DNA of 64,000 nt, taken from contig SIJG01000066.1 of the NCBI GenBank assembly GCA_023374025.1, forward strand, positions 62,001 to 126,000, in the 5' to 3' direction. The position numbers and the translations under genes are program-made. Source of the DNA: Heterodera schachtii. Taxonomy: Eukaryota > Nematoda > Chromadorea > Rhabditida > Heteroderidae. Positions 54,710 to 64,000 of this stretch are shown piece by piece (position 1 is the first letter of the stretch; every line of letters starts with the position of its first letter). The notes beneath the pieces were generated by a model. That model did not search any database and was not told where the DNA came from. It saw nothing but the letters and a program-made list of their open reading frames with translations.

Positions 54710-57700
54710 AAATTATTAATTAAGGTTTATGTAATTTATTAAATTATAAAGAAAGGATAAAAAAAGATATTTTAAAGAACTTAATTTTACGATTTATGAA
54801 AAAATTCACAAATTTTTTAAATAAAAATTTAAATAATAAACACTAAAATTTCTATAATCTATCACAATTATTAATAAAAAATAAACAAAAAATTTCTTTG
54901 AATGCACTTAAGAAGCGAACACATACTTGGGATTCACAGCATGAGAATAACAATAAAAGGTTTAATTGTTAACTCTAAGCAAAAAAATAAAAACATAAAT
55001 AATAAAAAATTAGCAAAAAGCATAACCAAAACTTTATTTAACGGGAATTTTTTAATTTTTCCATAATAATTGAACATAAACCATATTTTGAGAATTATTT
55101 ACTTCAACATTCTTTGGAAAGAATGAAATTATCACGCATAAGATAAAAATATGAATAACAAATAAAGCAATTTTAAATAATTATAAATTATTTTAACAAA
55201 TATAAAAGTCATTTAATATGATAATTAAATAAATTTAAAAATTATTCAAAAAAATTTATATACAGATTGAAATTTATCATATTTATAGTGTTATCTCTAT
55301 ACATAATAAAATTGTAAAAATATATAATTTCCTTATATATTCATCAATTTTCAAATTTGAATATAAAAAGCGAGCTAAAATTAACTAAAATTGCATAAAA
55401 TTTTTATATAATAATAAATAACTCGATATTGAAAGTAATTCAAAAGTTTAAGCATAGATTTTTTTTGAAATTGTTCTAAATAAGAAATATTCAATGTTAT
55501 TACATATTATAAAAGTTTTTTTCACTTTTTAACTCTTTGATAATTTAATTGGGATTTTATAAAACCTTAATTATTTATATATCACAGAAGTTATAAGAAT
55601 TCTACGAAAAATAATTTATTCAAATAAATAAACTTTAAAAAATAATTCAAATTAAAAGTAAAATTTAAATTATGTTTAAAAAAGAATTAACATAATTACT
55701 TTATTGGGCAAAAAAAGGAGATTGGAAAAATTTTAATTAAATTTCTGAATCATTAAAGAAAGCATTTACCTATTTAATCATTGAGGGTAAATGCAAAAAT
55801 TATTTATTTTAGTATTTTTTTATTCATACTTTTTTTTCTTAAAATTTCAACACCATTTAATTTGGTAAAATACTATACATTTTTGGAATTATTTTATATC
55901 ATATAAATAATTAAAATATTCAATTAACAAAATTATGAAAGCTAAATTTAAATATTTGGTCTGGTATAACAATTTTTCTTTTGTTAAATTAATATTTGCC
56001 TTTTTTAAACAATTATGTTTATAATCCTTAACTCAATATATATAATGAAATTAAGAATTATAATTATTTACAATAAAATTATATTATAAAAATTAATTTG
56101 TTATTAGAGTTATTCATAATTAAATCATTCCACTGGTTAACTTTTTTTTCATATTGTACATACATAATTTGTAATATTAAATTCGATTTTTTTTTACAAA
56201 TTAATCAAAATATTTTTGATGAAAAAACATAAAAATAAATAATAATTTTACTTATTTTCAGGTTTTTTTTAATTAAAAGATCAATCATTAATTTAATATT
56301 GAAGTTAAAGCTTAATTTTAAATAATAGATAAAATTGAGCTAAAATATTTGAGGTTATTTTTAGTAAATTAATTCATAATATTTTATGTTTAATCTCTTT
56401 TAGATCAAAGAATATTTACAAAACAATAATTCACAAAGAATTAAATACTTCACACATTATAAACGAAATAATGGAATATAAAATAAATTCTTATAAATTT
56501 TTTAAATAATCAAATAGAAATGCCAGTTATATACTTTAAATCGTTTCGTTTTTTTATTTTATATAAAATTTTAATGTTTGTCAATTTTTAAATTCAAATA
56601 TAATTTATAATACCATTAAAAAATCTAAAAATTCATTAATGATAAATTAATGCCTAAAAGTTATGCTTAACAACAAATTATTATTAATCATTTGCTTACA
56701 TTTATTTAATAATTTTCAATAATTCTATACTTTAACTTTGAAAAAATGTTACAAATTAATAAAATGTTATATTTACATCAATTGTTTTAAAATTCAAAAA
56801 AATTAATATAAAAAAGCAAAATTTTATAAAATACATTTGTTTAAACAATTATCAATAAGGAAAAAATAAGCTTATAAAAAATGGTTAATCAATTATTGTA
56901 AAATAATTATTCTGTATAAATTTGCTAATAATCAGTTTTAACTAAGGAGTAAAAAATCAATTAAGAATTAAGAAAGACAGACGACTCATCATGAGATTAA
57001 ATCTGCAAAAACAATTAATATCTAAATTCATAAACACTAACAAAAATTATAATGAAAAAAAAAATTAAAATAAAAAAATTATATGAAATTCTAAAATTTT
57101 CAAACAATTCATATGAACTTCAAAATGAAATCGAGAATTTTTCTAAAAAATCGATCCGGAGTTAAAATATTGGAAAATGCAAAAATTCAAGAAAATTAAA
57201 AGGGAAAATTTTTTATAGGCGTCTAATTTCTTTTCTATTATTTTCGCGTGTTATTTCGTTGTTCTCTAACATAGAAACTTAGTTACAAATAATATATTCA
57301 TGAGGACAGAAATTTGGAAAAAAACACTATTCAGAAAAGCTGGGAATGGGAAGTTTTGAGAATCATAAAAATGAACATACTTAAAAAAACCCTCCAAAAG
57401 AATAAGAATTGAATTTATTTGTTTGCAATGAATTATAAAATGATATAAATTATTTTTACTATTATATTCAAAAAAATAATTGCGGTCATTGTTATTTTAT
57501 TTGATGAAAAACCAAATAAAAAAAAATATTTGAAGTAATTAAATTACTTTTGTTATACAAATTTTGGCAAAGATCCAGATTTATTCATAAAACAAAAACA
57601 CGATTTAATAATTTCGAACAAATAAAAAATTCTTATTCAATAATTTATGAGTAATTTTGAAAATAAGTGATTTTTAACATTGTGTGTTTTAAATTTTGCT

Positions 57701-58361
57701 TTTAAGCAGAAAATATTAATAAAAATTCAGCAGTTAATAAAGTCATATTAATTAAATGATATTAGTCAGTGTTAAAATTTTATCTTTTTAACAAAACAGT
57801 TTTATATATCTTAAATATTGCATTATTATTATTAAGCTAATATTCAAGCCAGCCAGACCAATAAACATAAATATTAAAAGAGTGAATTTTATAAACTTTG
57901 AAATTAACATAAACAGCACAACAAATGGAATATAGATTAGATCGATAAAGCGATCTTTAATTAATTAAGATAACTTAAACTAATTTGTAAGTGAAATGGG
58001 CATGTCCGGCGGATGAGTCCAAGACTCGATAATAGTTTTAAATTTATTTTCTTTATGCTACATTCGACTAAATATTTTAATGCTCAATTATTAAATGTAA
58101 TTAACTTATTTTACAATTTTATGTTTAGTGTGCATTTAAAAATAAAATTAAAAATGAATGTTTTCAGTTATATAATTCCCGTAATGATAATATATTAAAA
58201 AATTGTAATTTAAAAAGTAAACAAATCCGAGATAAACTATTTTCCTATATATTAAAAAATATTTTTCGATTTGTTCTGAACAAATAATTAAAGCATATGG
58301 AAATGAATGGAAATCCCATAGTTATTGAATTTTAAATTTTAAAAACATAATAAATAATAAG
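54710..58361 (+). repeat. 3.66-kb tandem repeat, unit 1
   Basis: The unit begins at the shared AAATTATTAATTAAGGTTTA (GGTTT at 54724). The first part, to about 55.0 kb, is clearly diverged from unit 2. From about 56.0 to 58.06 kb it is nearly identical to 59.65-61.72 kb by eye. It has an extra block of about 55 bp near 55390-55450 that units 2 and 3 lack. Contains a variable-core locus (ATGAG at 54941), another CATGAGATTAAATC at 56992, and an isolated GC-rich hairpin GAGTC-CAA-GACTC at 58015-58027. No gene. Confidence 0.85.
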
Positions 58362-61300
58362 AAATTATTAATTAAGGTTTATGTAATTTAATAAATTATA
58401 AAGAAATGATAAAAAAAGATATATTAAAGAAAATTTAATTTTACGAATTATCAAAAAATATACATATTTTTTAATAAAAATTTAAATAATAAACAACTGA
58501 AATATCTATAATCTATACAATTATTAATAAAAAGAAACAAAAAATTTAATTGAAGGCAATTAACAAGGGAACAGATATTGGATTCACAGCATGAGAATAA
58601 AAATAAAACTTTTAATTGTTAAGTCTAAGCTAAAAAATAAAAACATAAATAATAAAAATAAATTTAACTCAAAAACTAAATGTTCTTAAAATTGCCAAAT
58701 TTTTATTTTTTCAAAATAAATTCTTATTTTTAAAGAAAAAACTAATTAATATCATATTTTTTAACGGGAATTTTTAATTTTTCCATAATAATTGAACATA
58801 AACCATATTTTGAGAATTATTTCTTCAACATTCTTTGGAAAGAATGAAATTATCACGCATAAGATAAAAATATGAATAACAAATAAAGCAATTTTAAATA
58901 ATTATAAATTATTTTAACAAATATAAAATCATTTAATATGATAATTAAATAAATTTAAAATTATTCAAAAAATTTATATACAGATTGAAATTTATCATAT
59001 TTATAGTGTTATCTCTATACATAATAAAATTGTAAAAATATATAATTTCCTTATATATTCATCAATTTTCAAATTTGAATATAAAAGCGAGCTAAAATTA
59101 ACTAAAATTTTTAAGCATAGATTTTTTTTTGAAATTGTTCTAAATAAGAAATATTCAATGTTATTACATATTATAAAAGTTTTTTTCACTTTTTAACTCT
59201 TTGATAATTTAATTGGGATTTTATAAAACCTTAATTATTTATATATCACAGAAGTTATAAGAATTCTACGAAAAATAATTTATTCAAATAAATAAACTTT
59301 AAAAAATAATTCAAATTAAAAGGAAAATTTAAATTACGTTTAAAAAAGAATTAACATAATTACTTTATTGGGCAAAAAAAGGAGATTGGAAAAATTTTAA
59401 TTAAATTTCTGAATCAATAAAGAATGCATTTACCTATTTAATTATTGAGGTTAAATGCAAAAATTATTTATTTTAGTATTTTTTTATTCATACTTTTTTT
59501 TTCTTAAAATTTCAACACCATTTAATTTGGTAAAATACTATACATTTTTGGAATTATTTTATATCATATAAATAATTAAAATATACAATTAACAAAATTA
59601 TGAAAGCTTAATTTAAATATTTGGTCTGGTATAACAATTTTTCTTTTGTTAAATTAATATTTGCCTTTTTTAAACAATTATGTTTATAATCCTTAACTCA
59701 ATATATATAATGAAATTAAGAATTATAATTATTTACAATAAAATTATATTATAAAAATTAATTTGTCATTAAAGTTATTCATAATTAAATCATTCCACTG
59801 GTTAACTTTTTTTTCATATTGTACATACATAATTTGTAATATTAAATTCTATTTTTTTTTACAAATTAATCAAAATATTTTTGATGAAAAAACATAAAAA
59901 TAAATAATAATTTTACTTATTTTCAGGTTTTTTTTAATTAAAAGATCAATCATTAATTTAATATTGAAGTTAAAGCTTAATTTTAAATAATAGATAAAAT
60001 TGAGCTAAAATATTTGAGGTTATTTTTAGTAAATTAATTCATAATATTTTATGTTTAATCTCTTTTAGATCAAAGAATATTTACAAAACAATAATTCACA
60101 AAGAATTAAATACTTCACACATTATAAACGAAATAATGGAATATAAAATAAATTCTTATAAATTTTTTAAATAATCAAATAGAAATGCCAGTTATATACT
60201 TTAAATCGTTTCGTTTTTTTATTTTATATAAAATTTTAATGTTTGTCAATTTTTAAATTCAAATATAATTTATAATACCATTAAAAAATCTAAAAATTCA
60301 TTAATGATAAATTAATGCCTAAAAGTTATGCTTAACAACAAATTATTATTAATCATTTGCTTACATTTATTTAATAATTTTCAATAATTCTATACTTTAA
60401 CTTTGAAAAAATGTTACAAATTAATAAAATGTTATATTTACATCAATTGTTTTAAAATTCAAAAAATTAATATAAAAAAGCAAAATTTTATAAAATACAT
60501 TTGTTTAAACAATTATCAATAAGGAAAAAATAAGCTTATAAAAAATGGTTAATCAATTATTGTAAAATAATTATTCTGTATAAATTTGCTAATAATCAGT
60601 TTTAACTAAGGAGTAAAAAATCAATTAAGAATTAAGAAAGACAGACGACTCATCATGAGATTAAATCTGCAAAAACAATTAATATCTAAATTCATAAACA
60701 CTAACAAAAATTATAATGAAAAAAAAATTAAAATAAAAAAATTATATGAAATTCTAAAATTTTCAAACAATTCATATGAACTTCAAAATGAAATCGAGAA
60801 TTTTTCTAAAAAATCGATCCGGAGTTAAAATATTGGAAAATGCAAAAATTCAAGAAAATTAAAAGGGAAAATTTTTTATAGGCGTCTAATTTCTTTTCTA
60901 TTATTTTCGCGTGTTATTTCGTTGTTCTCTAACATAGAAACTTAGTTACAAATAATATATTCATGAGGACAGAAATTTGGAAAAAAACACTATTCAGAAA
61001 AGCTGGGAATGGGAAGTTTTGAGAATCATAAAAATGAACATACTTAAAAAAACCCTCCAAAAGAATAAGAATTGAATTTATTTGTTTGCAATGAATTATA
61101 AAATGATATAAATTATTTTTACTATTATATTCAAAAAAATAATTGCGGTCATTGTTATTTTATTTGATGAAAAACCAAATAAAAAAAAATATTTGAAGTA
61201 ATTAAATTACTTTTGTTATACAAATTTTGGCAAAGATCCAGATTTATTCATAAAACAAAAACACGATTTAATAATTTCGAACAAATAAAAAATTCTTATT

Positions 61301-62023
61301 CAATAATTTATGAGTAATTTTGAAAATAAGTGATTTTTAACATTGTGTGTTTTAAATTTTGCTTTTAAGCAGAAAATATTAATAAAAATTCAGCAGTTAA
61401 TAAAGTCATATTAATTAAATGATATTAGTCAGTGTTAAAATTTTATCTTTTTAACAAAACAGTTTTATATATCTTAAATATTGCATTATTATTATTAAGC
61501 TAATATTCAAGCCAGCCAGACCAATAAACATAAATATTAAAAGAGTGAATTTTATAAACTTTGAAATTAACATAAACAGCACAACAAATGGAATATAGAT
61601 TAGATCGATAAAGCGATCTTTAATTAATTAAGATAACTTAAACTAATTTGTAAGTGAAATGGGCATGTCCGGCGGATGAGTCCAAGACTCGATAATAGTT
61701 TTAAATTTATTTTCTTTATGCTACATTCGACTAAATATTTTAATGCTCAATTATTAAATGTAAATAACTTATATTACAATTTTATATTTAGTGTGTTTTT
61801 TGAAATAAAATTATAAATGAATGTTTTCACTCATATAATTCCTGTAATGAAAAGATATTAAAAAATTGTAATTTAAAAAGTAAACAAATCCGAGATAAAC
61901 TATTTTCCTCTATATTAAAAATATTTTTCGATTTGTTCTGAACAAATAATTAAAGCATATGGAAATGAATGGAAATCCCATAGTTATTGAATTTTAAATT
62001 TTAAAAACATAATAAATAATAAG
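58362..62023 (+). repeat. 3.66-kb tandem repeat, unit 2
   Basis: GGTTT at 58376; the offset to unit 3 is 3662 bp and from unit 1 is 3652 bp. It has an insertion of about 75 bp near 58668-58765 relative to unit 1, which unit 3 shares. Near its end (61745-61860) it differs from unit 1 at many positions, in contrast to the almost identical core. Frames such as 59001-59189 (minus) are AT-driven. No gene. Confidence 0.85.
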
Positions 62024-63236
62024 AAATTATTAATTAAGGTTTATGTAATTTAATAAATTATAAAGAAATGATAAAAAAAGATATATTAAAGAAAATTTAA
62101 TTTTACGAATTATCAAAAAATATACATATTTTTTAATAAAAATTTAAATAATAAACAACTGAAATATCTATAATCTATACAATTATTAATAAAAAGAAAC
62201 AAAAAATTTAATTGAAGGCAATTAACAAGGGAACAGATATTGGATTCACAGCATGAGAATAAAAATAAAACTTTTAATTGTTAAGTCTAAGCTAAAAAAT
62301 AAAAACATAAATAATAAAAATAAATTTAACTCAAAAACTAAATGTTCTTAAAATTGCCAAATTTTTATTTTTTCAAAATAAATTCTTATTTTTAAAGAAA
62401 AAACTAATTAATATCATATTTTTTAACGGGAATTTTTTAATTTTTCCATAATAATTGAACATAAACCATATTTTGAGAATTATTTCTTCAACATTCTTTG
62501 GAAAGAATGAAATTATCACGCATAAGATAAAAATATGAATAACAAATAAAGCAATTTTAAATAATTATAAATTATTTTAACAAATATAAAATCATTTAAT
62601 ATGATAATTAAATAAATTTAAAATTATTCAAAGAAATTTTATACAGTTTCAAATTTATCATATTTATAGTTATCATTATACATTAAAAATATATAATTTC
62701 CTTATATATCCATCAATTTTCAAATTTGAATATAAAAAGCGAGCTAAAATTTAACTAAAATTTTTAAGCAAAATTTTTTTTTAAATTGTTCAAAATAAGA
62801 AATATTCAATGTTATTGCATATTATAAAAGTTTTTTTCATTTTTTAACTCTTTGATAATTTAACTGGAATTTTATAAAACCTTAATTATTTATATATCAC
62901 AGAAGTTATAAGAATTCTACGAAAAATAATTTATTCAAATAAATAAACTTTAAAAAATAATTTAAATTAAAAGTAAAATTATATTATGTTTAAAGAAGAA
63001 TTAACATTTAAATTAAAAGTAAAATTATATTATGTTTAAAAAAGAATTAACATAATTACTTTATTGGGCAAAAAAAGGAGATTGGAAAAATTTTAATTAA
63101 ATTTGTTAATCAATAAAGAAAGCATTTACCTATTTAATCATTGAGGTTAAATGCAAAAATTATTTATTTTAGTATTTTTTTATTCATACTTTTTTTTTCT
63201 TAAAATTTCAACACCATTTTATTTGGTAAAAATACT
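62024..63236 (+). repeat. 3.66-kb tandem repeat, unit 3, truncated
   Basis: The first 600 bp are almost identical to unit 2. It then diverges gradually and the match ends at about 63236 after GGTAAAAATACTAAAA. It carries a private 46-bp tandem duplication at 62961-63052 that units 1 and 2 lack. Confidence 0.85.
62961..63052 (+). repeat. 46-bp tandem duplication inside unit 3
   Basis: TTTAAATTAAAAGTAAAATT through AAGAATTAACA is present twice (62961-63006 and 63007-63052) with one difference (AAAGAAG against AAAAAAG). Confidence 0.85.
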
Positions 63237-64000
63237 AAAACAATTAAAAATTTTGACAACATAATTTAATAGGTTAAAACAAAAAAATAAAATACATTAA
63301 TAATTAAAAACAGATTAGAATCGCAAACGAATTTGGCATATAAAAACTTTCGGTTAATGACTTTATAAAAAAATATATATATATTGACTTTTCTAAGATA
63401 ATTAAAAAAAATTTCATCAATATTTTTCTAATTAATAAAAATTCTAAATAAAATTACTTTATTATAATTTTGTTTTTATTTTAAAAAGAATTTATATTTT
63501 TGTTTTATAAGGTATTAAATAAAATATAAATAGTTTATTTTATTTTAGAATTTTTTTATTGCTTATTATTTAATGTAAATTAATTTAAATTTAATTTAAA
63601 ATTAACTAATTATTAAAAAAACAGTTTTTTTTAAATTTTATTCAAAATGTGAAAAAAACTAAAATTTAAAAAAGGGTTAATTAAATCTGATTACGGTTCG
63701 AATTAAGTTTTTTTGAATTCAAAAACTAAGTAGCCTGTCAGTAATTAAATTAATAATTAAAAACTAATAAGATTTCAAGTAACATGTCAGAAATTAAATT
63801 AATAACAAATAATTTTAAAAACAAATAAATTTTTAATTAAAATAAATTAAATAATAATTATCTTTATATATTTCAGCCCCAAAATTGACCAAAAAACGGG
63901 CCAGTGTTAAATTTCTACTTTATTAATTTATGGAGAATTCCTTATATATTTACTTTGAGAATTCTTCAAATTTTGACTAGAGAATTATTTACCTTTTATA
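63237..64000. other. Gene-free AT-rich DNA at window end
   Basis: AT-rich. AAAAACTAAGTAGCCTGTCAG and TAACATGTCAGAAATTAAAT (63722-63796) are a weak direct repeat. At 63876 TATATTTCAG precedes CCCCAAAATTGACC, which could be a splice acceptor of a feature beyond the window; there is no support for that here. Confidence 0.65.

Noticed and set aside
58001..58036. Hammerhead-ribozyme-like string (GGATGAGTC, CAA, GACTCGATA), also at 61661-61696
   Set aside because: The hairpin GAGTC-CAA-GACTC is real, but the catalytic core would need CTGATGA and GAAA; here both are altered (CGGATGA, GATA) and no third stem is visible. The second copy is only part of the tandem unit, so it gives no independent support.

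Overview
The window is 64 kb of extremely AT-rich eukaryotic DNA, by eye about four fifths A+T, with almost no protein-coding content. The only convincing gene structure (30171-31736) has short exons, small introns and TTTTCAG-type splice acceptors. That fits a nematode, and a very AT-rich plant-parasitic nematode such as a root-knot species would suit it, but nothing here proves the genus. There is no rRNA, no intact tRNA, no CRISPR array and no prokaryote-like operon. Most open frames are chance frames in AT-rich DNA or frames running through repeats.

Layout. 1-3.18 kb: gene-free AT-rich DNA. 3.19-4.68 kb: a GC-shifted, repeat-like block ending in a G14 tract. 5.03-5.98 kb: a 21-bp minisatellite of about 16 units running into an array of GCGAAGC-core hairpins with a 177-bp higher-order period. 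6.95-7.17 kb: a cluster of AACCAYGGTT palindromes. 7.5-9.7 kb: a transposon nest with a complete 950-bp non-autonomous hAT-like element (21-bp inverted ends, 8-bp target duplication) and a truncated relative. 9.7-19.8 kb: AT-rich DNA with a few short repeats. 19.8-21.5 kb: remnants including a 462-bp inverted-repeat element with TA at both ends. 24.5-27 kb: motif-rich fragments and a 439-bp foldback element. 29.3-31.8 kb: repeats and a broken coiled-coil gene. 34.46-34.85 kb: a 384-bp mobile element with palindromic ends, a 5-bp target duplication, and a paralogous empty site near 53.2 kb. 37.8-42.5 kb: transposon-end fragments and an inverted repeat. 42-49.5 kb: diverged AT-rich dispersed repeats in both orientations. 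54.29-63.24 kb: a tandem array with a unit of about 3.66 kb.

Two themes recur. First, several repeats are built from perfect or compensated palindromes: the GCGAAGC hairpins, the CCGGCGGTGCC hairpins with a GATA loop, the AACCAYGGTT cluster and the palindrome-ended element. They look selected for folding. Second, an AT-rich dispersed repeat family has conserved flanks (TTTAATTGAAGG on one side, TTCACCATGAGAATAAAA on the other) around a short, GC-richer core that differs at each locus. This is the least explained pattern in the window. There is no set of genes acting together; the region reads as intergenic or heterochromatin-like repeat territory.
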